A stretch of DNA of 64,000 nucleotides, from contig CAKXHL010000003.1 in NCBI GenBank assembly GCA_934875375.1, forward strand, positions 1 to 64,000, given 5' to 3'. The notes beneath the pieces are model-generated. The model saw only the letters and a program-made list of their open reading frames with translations. It was not told the origin of the DNA and did no database searches. This DNA is from an uncultured bacterium (GTDB lineage: Bacteria; Bacillota; Clostridia; Oscillospirales; Ruminococcaceae). The position numbers and the translations under genes were made by a program. How positions within the stretch are numbered: the stretch's first letter is position 1; every line of letters starts with the position of its first letter. Positions 42,937 through 51,536 of the stretch are shown here, piece by piece.

Positions 42937-44064
42937 CTACAACTGTTCTGCCAATCGAGCCTGGTATTCTTTCGTCGATACGACCGGTTTTCCCGCACGG
43001 ATCAGCCTTTGGATCAATAAGCGATTCTCTTCCAGCAAAGCTCCATCGGGCAAATCCGCCGCTACAATCAAATCATAACCCATCGCCATGGAAAAAGCCC
43101 GATCTGCCTGCGCCGGTTCTACCGGCAAATAGGGTTTCTGGCTTACCATCGGAATTCCCATGGCCCGGCCCAGTGCAAACAGCAGGTCATTTTGATGCAG
43201 AACTCCTGCGGCAAACCCCTTCTGCATCCGGTTCAACGCCCGGAACAGATGGATGGTATCCTCTTCTGCTCCGGCCAAAAACACATCCTTGCCTCCGGCG
43301 GCAGGGAATTCTGCCAATCCCAGCACCGGATCAAACTGTCGGCCCGAAAAGCCATAGAGTTCCTCCATCGCGCGGCTTTGCACGATTTGCCCCGTATCTC
43401 CGCAGGCCAAAATCCGGTCACCTTTGACTAGAACCAGCCGGTCGCAGCACTTAACCGCAAGATCCGGCTCGTGCAGCGTGCAGATTACCGTCTTTCCCTC
43501 TCGGACACATTGGGTGCGCAGTGTTTGCAGCACCTCCATTTTATAAAAAATGTCCAGATGGCTGGTGGGCTCATCCAACAGCAGCACCGGAGTGCTTTGA
43601 CAAAGTCCGCGGGCGATTAGCACCTTTTGTTTCTGTCCATCGCTCAGCCGATGAAACAGCCGGTCCCGCAGCATCCAGGCGTCGCAGGCTTCCAAACTTT
43701 CCCGCACCCGTCGCCTGTCCTCCGCCGTAAGAGAACCGAAAAAGCCCGTGTGTGGGTTGCGACCCATGGCTACCACATCCCACGCCGTACAGTTGTCCAA
43801 ACTGATCTGGTCGGTAAGCACTGCGGATACCTCTTTGGCGTACCGGGATCCATTCATCCGGCTAACATTCTCTCCGCTCAGACTGATTGCCCCGCCGATC
43901 GGCTTGATAATCCGGGCGATGGTCTTCAAAAGCGTCGTTTTGCCCGCTCCGTTGGAACCCAAAATGCAGGTCATTTTCCCCTGCAAAAAAGAAAGATCAA
44001 TGTTTCGAATCAGCGGTTGTCCGCCATAACCGATATCCACTTGTTTCAGTTCCAGCTGTTCCAT
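42937..44064 (-). CDS. btuD: Cobalamin/iron-siderophore-type ABC transporter ATPase with C-terminal extension
   Basis: This 375-residue protein has a standard importer ATPase at about 1-255: Walker A GSNGAGKTT, signature RLSDGQKQ, Walker B VLLLDEPTSHLD. About 120 further residues follow (AGGKDVFLAGAEED... to the end), which ordinary BtuD proteins lack. The position under a cobalamin riboswitch with btuF and btuC points to corrinoid import. GGAGG precedes the ATG at 44064. The extension has no recognised motif. Confidence 0.9.
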   Translation of the reverse strand: MEQLELKQVDIGYGGQPLIRNIDLSFLQGKMTCILGSNGAGKTTLLKTIARIIKPIGGAISLSGENVSRMNGSRYAKEVSAVLTDQISLDNCTAWDVVAMGRNPHTGFFGSLTAEDRRRVRESLEACDAWMLRDRLFHRLSDGQKQKVLIARGLCQSTPVLLLDEPTSHLDIFYKMEVLQTLRTQCVREGKTVICTLHEPDLAVKCCDRLVLVKGDRILACGDTGQIVQSRAMEELYGFSGRQFDPVLGLAEFPAAGGKDVFLAGAEEDTIHLFRALNRMQKGFAAGVLHQNDLLFALGRAMGIPMVSQKPYLPVEPAQADRAFSMAMGYDLIVAADLPDGALLEENRLLIQRLIRAGKPVVSTKEYQARLAEQL

Positions 44065-44087
44065 CACGGGCCTCCTTCCGACTGATA

Positions 44088-45113
44088 TCATTCGTGCCGG
44101 TTTTTCTTCATTAAAAGATACAGTACAATCGGCACACCTACATAGGCCGTTACCGTACCAATTGCAAGTTCGTTGGGCGCAATGATCGTCCGGGAGATTA
44201 AATCACACCCTACGCCAAAAATACCGCCGCATAAAATACAAGACGGGATTAAAGCCCGGGAATCGTCTGTCCTTAAAATCATCCGGCAGATATGCGGTAC
44301 GCTCATCCCGATAAAGGACACCGGGCCTGCAAAAGCGGTGACTACCGCAGTCAAAAGGCCTGATATCAAAATAATCGCAACCCTCAGCGCCTTGGTGTTT
44401 ACGCCCATCGTCACGGCATAAGCCTCGCCCATGCGCAATGCGTTCAAATTTTTTCCCAGAAGAAAAGACAAGGCAAACAGCACCGAGCAAACCAGAACCA
44501 GCACATAAATTTTCGGCCAGGTCATCAGTCCGAAGCTTCCCATCGTCCAGCGGGTAAAGTCTGCAATGCTGCTGTCGTCCGAAAAAGCTACCAAAAGCCC
44601 GACTAAGGCCGAACAGAAATATCCTACCATCATTCCCACGATCAGCAGGGTAGTCACGCTGCGCACCCGGGCGGAAAACAGCAGCATCAGCGCCATTACC
44701 GCCAAAGCGCCGGACAATGCGCCCAAAAACAGAATCCAGGGGTTGGTCACATGAAAACCGACCATGACACCACCCAGCAGCATCATTCCCACCGCCAGCC
44801 TCGCTCCGGACGATATTCCTAAAATGTATGGGTCTGCAATGGGATTTTGAAACAAGATCTGTAAAAGCAGCCCGGATAAGGACAGCGCCGCCCCTCCGAA
44901 CATGCTCGCAAGCACACGGGACAATCTCATATTCCAGACGATAATATAAGACGGATCAGATGAATCCACCCGCCCAAACAGAACCTGCAGCACCGTTTCC
45001 GGCGGCAAATATACCGACCCGATTCCGATTGCAAAAATTGCCAAAACTGCCAGTAACAGCAGCGAAATCGCTGCTGTTACTTTCGTTTTTCTCCTGATAT
45101 TTCCGCTTTTCAT
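44088..45113 (-). CDS. btuC: FecCD-family ABC permease (cobalamin import)
   Basis: This 341-residue permease has about ten membrane helices and the family motifs SGLLLQILFQNPIADPYILG (about 80-99), GPVSFIGMSVPHICR and the C-terminal ELAIGTVTAYVGVP. It forms the membrane channel with btuD and btuF. The ATG is 4 nt behind the btuF stop, with only a weak ribosome site, suggesting coupled translation. Confidence 0.92.
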   Translation of the reverse strand: MKSGNIRRKTKVTAAISLLLLAVLAIFAIGIGSVYLPPETVLQVLFGRVDSSDPSYIIVWNMRLSRVLASMFGGAALSLSGLLLQILFQNPIADPYILGISSGARLAVGMMLLGGVMVGFHVTNPWILFLGALSGALAVMALMLLFSARVRSVTTLLIVGMMVGYFCSALVGLLVAFSDDSSIADFTRWTMGSFGLMTWPKIYVLVLVCSVLFALSFLLGKNLNALRMGEAYAVTMGVNTKALRVAIILISGLLTAVVTAFAGPVSFIGMSVPHICRMILRTDDSRALIPSCILCGGIFGVGCDLISRTIIAPNELAIGTVTAYVGVPIVLYLLMKKNRHE

Positions 45114-45116
45114 ATT

Positions 45117-46334
45117 CTATTCAACCCAAAAAGCGATGATTTTGTCTTTGTCCTCGGCCTTTTCATCGGCAAACAGATCCGGGTACAAACATGCAGCCAT
45201 CGACCGGATAATTTCCGCCGCATTGGCGGTATCCTGCGCCCAATCGTAGCCCACTACATAGCAATCCCGATTCGCAAAAGCAGGCGCCTTAGAAAAATCC
45301 ACCTGGCCCTCTTTGTTAAAATAAGTCATATCCTTGGCATCCCGATAGGAATTCAGCGAAACCCCCATCACGATTTTATCCGCTTCATTCATCAAAAGCA
45401 GAAAGTCTTCATTGGAAAGCTTTATTGAGTTGTCCTGGGCCGACTGCGGGAACAAAAGCCGCCCGCCGGCTGCGGAAACGATCGAGTTCACATAATCCGC
45501 ATCGGTGCGCACGTTAAAATGAGGCGCGCTGGAGCTGTGAGTATACCATAAAACAGACGGGTGTTCTTCGGCCGACTGTACTTTCGCCAGTACTTCATCC
45601 ACCTGCGCTTTGTTTTCCCGAATAAAATCCCGGGCCTGCTGATCCTTGTTTACAAAAGCGCCGATCAGTTCAATCCACTGAGCGCGCCCCATATAATCCT
45701 CTTCTGCAAAATCTCCGAAATAAACGCAAAGAAGACCGCTCTCCTCCAGCTTCTGTGCCACCTCTACATCGCTGGACATACCACCGACAAAAATTACCTG
45801 CGGTGCCAGTGAAGCGATCAGCTCTTGATCCAGGCTGGAACTGGTGCCTACATAAACAGCAGAGCCATTTTCCAGTGCGGTTTTTAGAGAATTCACATAG
45901 CAGCTCTCCGGTTTAATGGAGCAGCCCTTGACTACGTCTACCGCATCCAGATTGGCGAAGTGCCCTGCATGGGAGCTGGCCAGTGTGACTACCGATGTCA
46001 CTTCCCCTTCAATCTTCCCGTCCCATTGGGCATCCAGCGGTTCTGTTGCACCAGCCGGCAGGAGAAGAATCCGCTGCGCCGCAGCGGCAGTACTGGCGGT
46101 TGCTTCAATGTGGGTGTCGATGATTTTCGCTCCGCCTTCGTAATACTCAATGGAAAATCCTTTGGCGTATTCCGGCACATAAGTCTCTATCAGTTCTCCT
46201 GGCTGCACCGCAGCGGAAGATACACTGTCTTCCGAAGCAGAGATTTCCTGTTGAGAGGAAACGACCGTATTCCCACAAGCGGACAACAGCAGGCACAGTG
46301 CCATCAATACAATCCATACTTTCAGCTTCATCAT
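45117..46334 (-). CDS. btuF: ABC transporter substrate-binding lipoprotein (corrinoid)
   Basis: This 405-residue lipoprotein has a signal peptide ending LLLSAC (Cys20), a Ser/Gln-rich linker and a periplasmic-binding-protein domain of the BtuF/FepB type (LIASLAPQVIFVGG; DADYVNSIVSAAGG). The first of two adjacent ATGs (46334) has AGGAG 10 nt upstream; the open frame further up runs through the riboswitch leader and is not coding. It is the first gene under the cobalamin riboswitch. Cobalamin rather than heme or iron is inferred from this control. Confidence 0.9.
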   Translation of the reverse strand: MMKLKVWIVLMALCLLLSACGNTVVSSQQEISASEDSVSSAAVQPGELIETYVPEYAKGFSIEYYEGGAKIIDTHIEATASTAAAAQRILLLPAGATEPLDAQWDGKIEGEVTSVVTLASSHAGHFANLDAVDVVKGCSIKPESCYVNSLKTALENGSAVYVGTSSSLDQELIASLAPQVIFVGGMSSDVEVAQKLEESGLLCVYFGDFAEEDYMGRAQWIELIGAFVNKDQQARDFIRENKAQVDEVLAKVQSAEEHPSVLWYTHSSSAPHFNVRTDADYVNSIVSAAGGRLLFPQSAQDNSIKLSNEDFLLLMNEADKIVMGVSLNSYRDAKDMTYFNKEGQVDFSKAPAFANRDCYVVGYDWAQDTANAAEIIRSMAACLYPDLFADEKAEDKDKIIAFWVE

Positions 46335-46372
46335 AAAAATTTGTCTCCTCTTTCTTTTCCGTATGCGGGCAT

Positions 46373-46403
46373 AAAAAAAGCTGTATGCGCTTTGGCATAC
46401 AGC
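46373..46403 (-). terminator. Riboswitch expression-platform terminator
   Basis: On the minus strand GCTGTATGC-CAAAGC-GCATACAGC (46403-46380) is followed by seven T (46379-46373). It lies between the cobalamin aptamer and the btuF start, as expected for B12-induced transcription termination. Confidence 0.82.
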
Positions 46404-46509
46404 GAACTGCTTTGGGAAAAAAGTATTGTCCTCGCCTGTCATTGGTTCGAACCTGCTTTTTCTTTTATCAAACATCCTCTGTTTCCGCGCAGAAATGTGA
46501 TATCTAGCA

Positions 46510-46674
46510 AAGGCAGGTATTCTGGCTCATGGATCCAAATAAACTTTCCCCTTCCCAGCCGGTACGGCCAGTGGGATTTTGAAAGTTCATTCCCCATTTA
46601 CAGCAGCGGGACTGCGCAGGATTTTCACCCGTCTTCCCTCTTTCGTTCCGACGATTAGGTCGAAAACCTTTACC
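46510..46674 (-). promoter_or_regulatory. Cobalamin riboswitch
   Basis: Read on the minus strand, the leader contains GGGAAGACGGGTGAAAATCC, then GCGCAGTCCCGCTGCTGTAA, CCACTGGCC, GGGAAGG and the B12 box GAGCCAGAATACCTGCC (46528-46512). This is the conserved core order of the cobalamin aptamer. It precedes btuF and a terminator, so high adenosylcobalamin should switch the 14-kb operon off. Confidence 0.95.
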
Positions 46675-46680
46675 GCTATT

Positions 46681-46709
46681 AGTGTAGCGGAATCATCAGA
46701 GTTTGTCAA
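46681..46709 (-). promoter_or_regulatory. Promoter of the cobalamin operon
   Basis: TTGACA (46709-46704), 17 nt, TACACT (46686-46681) on the minus strand; the -35 lies inside the last codons of the Crp/Fnr gene. Start is expected near 46674. Confidence 0.82.
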
Positions 46710-47379
46710 CTATTCCTGACGCTTCCAAAAAGGCATCGCCCAGAATAATCTGCCGTCCTTTCGTCTTCAGCAGACCATCTTCTTTCATTTTCCGCAGCTC
46801 CCTCATCATCGCGCTGCGGTCAGCACAAATATAATCCCCCAAAACGCTGTAGGAAAAAGGAAGATCAAAAATTCGGCTGCCGGCTTTCAGTGCCTGCAGC
46901 AAAAAAGACGCGGACAGCTTTTCTCGAATCGTCCGGCGGCTGAGCACCTCCACCCGTTCACTGAGCGCCATGGCTTTTTTTCGCATCAATCCAAACATAT
47001 TCTCCACCAAACGGCTATGATGCTCGCAGGCTTTTTCACATCGTTTTGTAATTTGGTCGTAGCGGATAAATGCGGCAGTGCAGTCCCCATCACACTGTAC
47101 CCAAATACGGTCCGTCCCCACGCAGGGAAAAGCCATCATTTCACCGAATACACTGCCCGGCTCCAAATGTTCCAGCACCGTTCGGCTCCCCTCCTGATCC
47201 ATTCGCACCAGGCTAGCTTTCCCATTCTGCAAAATTCCCACCTGATCATTTCCGCTGCCATATTCAAATATGGTCTGTCCCGCACCAAACTGACGCAGCT
47301 GAACGCCAAAGCAGTCCATCATGGACTGGCATTCCTGTTCTCGAATCCCTTCAAACAGAGAAATCTTGGAAAAATTCAT
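46696..47379 (-). CDS. Crp/Fnr family regulator (first copy)
   Basis: This 227-residue protein has a cyclic-nucleotide-binding-like beta-roll (about 10-125), a long dimer helix and a C-terminal helix-turn-helix (YSVLGDYICADRSAMMREL). It lacks the spaced N-terminal Cys set of true FNR; scattered Cys occur in the sensor (FPCVG, QCDGDC). AGGAG 5 nt before the ATG sets the start. It is divergent from the rubredoxin/flavodiiron genes with a palindrome between, so control of a redox or nitrosative-stress response is likely (inferred). Confidence 0.85.
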   Translation of the reverse strand: MNFSKISLFEGIREQECQSMMDCFGVQLRQFGAGQTIFEYGSGNDQVGILQNGKASLVRMDQEGSRTVLEHLEPGSVFGEMMAFPCVGTDRIWVQCDGDCTAAFIRYDQITKRCEKACEHHSRLVENMFGLMRKKAMALSERVEVLSRRTIREKLSASFLLQALKAGSRIFDLPFSYSVLGDYICADRSAMMRELRKMKEDGLLKTKGRQIILGDAFLEASGIVDKL

Positions 47380-47396
47380 AAAAACTCCTATAAAAA

Positions 47397-47438
47397 GTTG
47401 CATTTGCAACATGTGTAATATTTTTTTTATGATATAAT
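47397..47438 (+). promoter_or_regulatory. Crp/Fnr site plus promoter of the rubredoxin/flavodiiron operon
   Basis: GTTGCA-TT-TGCAAC (47397-47410) is followed by TATAAT (47433-47438) with no good -35. The palindrome centre is about 41.5 nt upstream of the expected start (near 47445), the class II activator position. Confidence 0.7.
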
Positions 47439-47476
47439 AAAAGTAAGAAAAAGTAAAGAATGTAAGGAGGCATTTT

Positions 47477-47767
47477 ATGATTCCCGTACATGTGAGCGGC
47501 GGGGAACTTTCTGATAAGGAAAGAAAAGCTTATATCGACCGCGCCATAGAAAAATATCCAGACAAGCAGCTTTCCAGCATCGACATTACTGTGGACGGAG
47601 ACTATGTCGACCTTCATTATCGTTTTGAGCCGATTCCATTTGAACGGATCCGACGGATCACTGGTTATCTGGTTGGTACCATGGATCGATGGAACAATGC
47701 AAAAAAAGCAGAAGAAGCCGATCGTGTGAAGCATGATATGGTCTCAAATATGGAACACTTATCTTAA
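47477..47767 (+). CDS. Small NrdD C-terminus-like protein
   Basis: This 96-residue protein contains RIRRITGYLVGTMDRWNNAKKAEEADRV (core ITGYLVGTMDRWNNAK), resembling the C-terminal segment of anaerobic ribonucleotide reductase NrdD. It lacks the catalytic glycyl-radical loop and zinc Cys. Such short proteins occur alone in Clostridia, often annotated as NrdD by similarity; the real function is unknown. AAGGAGG precedes the ATG. It is 23 nt ahead of rubredoxin in the same operon. Confidence 0.72.
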   Translation: MIPVHVSGGELSDKERKAYIDRAIEKYPDKQLSSIDITVDGDYVDLHYRFEPIPFERIRRITGYLVGTMDRWNNAKKAEEADRVKHDMVSNMEHLS

Positions 47768-47790
47768 AACTAAAAAAGGAGTTAAAAGCA

Positions 47791-47952
47791 ATGAAAAAAT
47801 TTGTTTGCAGCGTATGTGGTTACATCTATGATGAGGAGCAGGGCGCACCAGATAATGGTGTTGCACCCGGCACCAAATGGGAGGATGTTCCGGACGATTT
47901 TGTTTGCCCGCTGTGCGGCGTAGGCAAAGATATGTTTGAAGAAGAGGAATAG
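47791..47952 (+). CDS. Rubredoxin
   Basis: This 53-residue iron protein has ligands Cys6, Cys9, Cys39 and Cys42 (KFVCSVCGY and FVCPLCGVG) and a typical Trp/Tyr core. It shuttles electrons to flavodiiron proteins. AAAAAGGAG precedes the ATG at 47791. It is located between the NrdD-like gene and the flavodiiron gene. Confidence 0.96.
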   Translation: MKKFVCSVCGYIYDEEQGAPDNGVAPGTKWEDVPDDFVCPLCGVGKDMFEEEE

Positions 47953-48084
47953 CAGCAAAAGAGCTTTTCGGCTCGGATGCCGCCGGCTTTCGGTTCCGCT
48001 GCCGTACGGACAGCCGGACAGGGCCTGTGGCATTTTTGTTTAGACCGGCAAATTACCGATGATAACATGAAGGAGGTTTTTCTA

Positions 48085-49293
48085 TTGTCTGCCAGCAGTA
48101 TCACCAAAGACATCCATGCAGTTGGGATTCTCAACCCCGCCATGCGCATTTTCGACGTGGTGATGAAAACCGAGTATGGTACCAGTTACAATTCTTATAT
48201 CGTAAAAGGCGCTGAAAAAACAGCGTTGATTGAAACCTGCCATCTGACCTTCTTTGATCAGTATCTGGATAATATTCAGCAGGTATGCGATCCGGCTCAG
48301 ATCCATTATATCATTCTGAATCACTGTGAGCCGGACCATTCCGGCGTGTTGGCGCGGTTGACTGCATTATGTCCCAAAGCACAAATTCTGGTCAGTCAAG
48401 CCGGATCTTTATATCTGAAAAACATTACCAATCAGCCATCTTTACCCATTACTGTGGCGAAAGACGGCGATCAAGTGGATTTAGGCGGAAAAACGCTGCA
48501 ATTCATCTCCGCTCCGTTTTTACATTGGCCCGATTCCATGCTTACCTGGTGTCCGGAAGAAAAAGTGCTTTTTTCCTGTGACGTATTGGGCGCCCATTAC
48601 TGTGAGCCCTATACTTTTGATACCAATATGGCCTATCCTGCAAAATATGAAGAAGCTTTCAAAGGCTACTACGATGCGATCTTTGGGCCGTTCCCGTCAT
48701 ATGTGCAGAATGGTCTGACCAAAATCAAAGCACTGGATGTCGAGACTGTCTGCAACAGCCACGGCCCTGTTTTGACCCGCGGCTGCCGTTTGGAATGGGC
48801 AATCGACCGCTATGATGAATGGAGCCGCCCCCAGAAGAATGAAGTACCGTTGATTCCGATTTTCTATTGCTCCGCCTACGGCAATACCGGACGGGTCGCT
48901 GATATGCTGCGCGCCGGCATTCTGGAAGAAATCCCTCACGCAGATTGTCAGATCTATGACATCAACGCCCACGACATGAATTTTCTGCAAGGACTTTTAA
49001 ATCGGTCCGACGCATTCGGTATCGGCTCTCCCACCATCAATGCCGATGCAGTTGCTCCTGTGTGGAACCTGTTAAGCCATGTGGATGCCATCAATAACCG
49101 CAAGCGGCCGGCGCTGGTATTTGGCTCTTACGGCTGGAGCGGCGAGGCCGTTCCCAATCTGACAGCTCGACTCAAAGGGCTCAAATCCAACGTGTTTGAA
49201 GAAGGTTTCCGCACTATCTTTGTTCCGTCAGAGGAGGAACTGCAGAAAGCTAAGGAGTTTGGCAAGCGGTTCGCACAATCTTTGGCAAAATAA
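48085..49293 (+). CDS. Flavodiiron protein (FprA, A-type flavoprotein)
   Basis: This 402-residue protein has an MBL-like diiron domain with NHCEPDHSG (His-x-Glu-x-Asp-His), FLHWPDSM, FSCDVLGAHY and NSHGPV ligands. The C-terminal flavodoxin domain starts near residue 255 (IFYCSAYGNTGRVADML). It reduces O2 to water or NO to N2O with electrons from rubredoxin. The TTG at 48085 has AAGGAGG 8 nt upstream and gives MSASSITKD; the in-frame ATG at 48067 overlaps that site. Confidence 0.93.
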   Translation: MSASSITKDIHAVGILNPAMRIFDVVMKTEYGTSYNSYIVKGAEKTALIETCHLTFFDQYLDNIQQVCDPAQIHYIILNHCEPDHSGVLARLTALCPKAQILVSQAGSLYLKNITNQPSLPITVAKDGDQVDLGGKTLQFISAPFLHWPDSMLTWCPEEKVLFSCDVLGAHYCEPYTFDTNMAYPAKYEEAFKGYYDAIFGPFPSYVQNGLTKIKALDVETVCNSHGPVLTRGCRLEWAIDRYDEWSRPQKNEVPLIPIFYCSAYGNTGRVADMLRAGILEEIPHADCQIYDINAHDMNFLQGLLNRSDAFGIGSPTINADAVAPVWNLLSHVDAINNRKRPALVFGSYGWSGEAVPNLTARLKGLKSNVFEEGFRTIFVPSEEELQKAKEFGKRFAQSLAK

Positions 49294-49320
49294 AAGAGTT
49301 TATCCCCACATCTGAATCTG

Positions 49321-49357
49321 CGGCAGTGGCTCCGATGCGCCGCTGCCGTATTTTTAT
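49321..49357 (+). terminator. Terminator of the flavodiiron operon
   Basis: CGGCAGTGGC (49321-49330) pairs with GCCGCTGCCG (49339-49348), followed by TATTTTTAT. Confidence 0.82.
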
Positions 49358-49641
49358 TCTTTGTCGTTTTGGGAGCGTTCCCAAAAATCCCTGCCTTTTT
49401 CCCATCACAAAAGATTTCTCATTTTGTGGGAATGATAAAAAGATAAGCCACGTAGTAAAATTCTATTCTGTCTCGTTTTTTGGATAAAGCTTTTCCAGAT
49501 AAAACCGCCATAAACGCTGTTATGTGGGGTGAAATGTGCTAAAATAAAAACTGTCTTATGGTACAAAACAAAAACTTTTATCAATCTGCTGTGTCTTCGG
49601 CAGATTGATTGCCTTGACATCAGCAGAAAAGAGGAAATAAA
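49358..49641. other. Gene-free spacer with a leader hairpin
   Basis: No gene is seen. TCAATCTGC/GCAGATTGA (49581-49589, 49600-49608) forms a 9-bp stem shortly before the glycosyltransferase; no T-run follows. Confidence 0.4.
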
Positions 49642-50544
49642 ATGCCAACAACAAATCAGCGTCCCGTCTTTCCCTTTAACCAGTCTGAGGACACCATTCG
49701 GGCAAAAGAGCCGCTCAACCTTCTGGTCACTCTCAACGCCGCATATATTCCTCCTCTAACCGTAATGCTTTCCTCTTTACTTCATACCAATTCTGAACGG
49801 CAAATCGACTTATATCTGCTTCATTCTTCTTTGACCGAAAAAGATTTGGAACAAATCCGTTTAGTGCTGACAGACAGCCAATGCACGCTGCGGTCCATAC
49901 GTGCGGACCGTTCTTTGCTAAAAGACGCCCCTATTACCGACCGCTATCCGCAGGAAATGTACTATCGTATTTTTGCGGCCAAGTACCTGCCTTCTCATTT
50001 AAGCCGGGTGCTCTATCTCGACCCTGATCTGGTAATCAACGGCCCGCTGGATCATTTATATCAAACGCCGCTGGACGGGTGCCTTTTTGCAGCAGCATCC
50101 CATCTGGGCCGTTTTTTCTCGGCAATAAACCGAAATAGACTAAATATGGAAAAAGAGAGTCTCTACATTAATTCGGGTGTCATGCTTTTCAACCTGGAAC
50201 GACTGCGGCGGGAGCAGGATGAAACCGCTGTTTTTCAGTATATTCAAACGAATAGGGATAAGCTTTTACTACCGGATCAAGATGTGATCAGCGGCCTGTA
50301 TGAGGGGAACATTCTGCCGCTGGACCCTTTTGTTTACAACATGACCGAAAAACTGTTTGCTTTGCGGCCCCGTTCAAAAGCCTGGCTGAATCTGGACTGG
50401 GTGCGTGAACATACCACAATCATCCATTACTGTGGCCGCAATAAACCCTGGAAAGAAAATTATATCGGTGCGTTGGGTGTCTTTTACCGTGAGGCAGCGG
50501 CATTATTAGAAAGTAAAAAACACGCCAAAATCCCCTCATTTTAA
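49642..50544 (+). CDS. Glycosyltransferase family 8
   Basis: This 300-residue protein matches GT8 enzymes: NLLVTLNAAYIPPLTVMLSSL at the N-terminus, the metal-binding RVLYLDPDLVINGPLD (DxD), NSGVMLFNLERLR, DQDVISGLY and IIHYCGRNKPW. It transfers hexoses to cell-surface glycans or proteins in the cytoplasm; acceptor unknown. There is no partner glycan gene in the window. Confidence 0.92.
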   Translation: MPTTNQRPVFPFNQSEDTIRAKEPLNLLVTLNAAYIPPLTVMLSSLLHTNSERQIDLYLLHSSLTEKDLEQIRLVLTDSQCTLRSIRADRSLLKDAPITDRYPQEMYYRIFAAKYLPSHLSRVLYLDPDLVINGPLDHLYQTPLDGCLFAAASHLGRFFSAINRNRLNMEKESLYINSGVMLFNLERLRREQDETAVFQYIQTNRDKLLLPDQDVISGLYEGNILPLDPFVYNMTEKLFALRPRSKAWLNLDWVREHTTIIHYCGRNKPWKENYIGALGVFYREAAALLESKKHAKIPSF

Positions 50545-50561
50545 AAAAGGAATTTCGGCGT
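50514..50561 (-). terminator. Terminator of the Fe-S protein gene
   Basis: On the minus strand a 13-bp stem (50561-50549 with 50534-50522, two G-U pairs) is followed by GTTTTTTAC. It lies within the last codons of the convergent GT8 gene. Confidence 0.6.
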
Positions 50562-50656
50562 TATCATTCAAATAAATCGAAAATCAGCAATAAAAAACAG
50601 CTCTTTGCTTTTTGATAAACAAAATCTACCCTCAAAAGGCCAAATCCACGATAAGT

Positions 50657-51352
50657 TTATGAAAGAATTTTTCCATCCACAGATACAGTGATAACCTGCC
50701 AAGGGATAAATTTACCGCTGTTTTGCAGCGCTTTCTTGGCTGCAAATTCGAGCCCACCGCAGCAAGGCACCTCCATTCGTACAATCGTCACGCTTTGAAT
50801 GTCATTATTCGCAATGATCTGGGTTAATTTTTCACTGTAATCCTCAGCATCCAGCTTAGGGCAGCCAATCAAAGTGATCTTTCCTTTCATAAAATCCTCA
50901 TGCAGCCGGGCATAAGCATAGGCTGTGCAGTCAGCAGCGATGAGAAGTTTTGCACCGTCAAAATAAGGGGCGTTGACTGGAACCAGCTTGATCTGGCACG
51001 GCCATTGCCGCAGCTGTGAAACACCAGCGGCCGAAATGGGTTCAGCAGATAACCCCTGATCCCGATTAAACTGGTGCATTTGGTGCCCGGGGCAGCCTGC
51101 GTGATGTGTTTGTTCTCTCTTTTTATTTTGAAGGACCGCAGCCTCATCATACGCGGCAGCCTCCCGCTCTACAAAGGTAATGGCTCCAGTAGGACAGGCA
51201 GGAAGACAATCTCCCAATCCATCGCAGTAATCATCGCGCAGCAGCTTCGCCTTTCCGTTTACCATACCAATTGCTCCTTCGTGACAAGCATCGGCGCAAG
51301 CCCCACAACCGTTACATTTTTCTTCCTCTATCTGGATAATTTTTCGAATCAT
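50657..51352 (-). CDS. 2[4Fe-4S] ferredoxin-domain protein, HCP-associated type
   Basis: This 231-residue protein has an N-terminal two-cluster ferredoxin domain (CNGCGACADACHEGAI; then CDGLGDCLPACPTGAI) and a unique C-terminal part with conserved Cys (HHAGCPGHQM, IGCPKLD, VPCCGGLE). Such proteins often accompany hybrid cluster protein and an HcpR-like regulator, here the divergent Crp/Fnr gene. Hcp itself is not in the window. It likely acts in electron transfer under nitrosative or redox stress (inferred). AGGAGG precedes the ATG. Confidence 0.8.
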   Translation of the reverse strand: MIRKIIQIEEEKCNGCGACADACHEGAIGMVNGKAKLLRDDYCDGLGDCLPACPTGAITFVEREAAAYDEAAVLQNKKREQTHHAGCPGHQMHQFNRDQGLSAEPISAAGVSQLRQWPCQIKLVPVNAPYFDGAKLLIAADCTAYAYARLHEDFMKGKITLIGCPKLDAEDYSEKLTQIIANNDIQSVTIVRMEVPCCGGLEFAAKKALQNSGKFIPWQVITVSVDGKILS

Positions 51353-51412
51353 ATTTTTCCTCCTGCAATAATCATTTTGCTGCGCCGCAGCGACAGCTGA
51401 TATTGTGGCCTT

Positions 51413-51458
51413 ATCATATCATAATTGCGGCAAATAATCTGTTTGAATTCAAACAGAT
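51413..51458 (-). promoter_or_regulatory. 22-bp palindromic operator and -10 box of the Fe-S gene
   Basis: A perfect 22-bp palindrome with core TTTGAATTCAAA lies at 51437-51458. A minus-strand TATGAT (51418-51413) puts the transcription start near 51406, about 41.5 nt from the palindrome centre. This is a class II site for the divergent Crp/Fnr protein. Confidence 0.75.
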
Positions 51459-51536
51459 AAAATTTTTGTATCCTGTGCAGTTCCTTTTTTCCATCTCCAA
51501 TTATTCAAAACCATTCATGAGACAAGGAGTTTTTTG

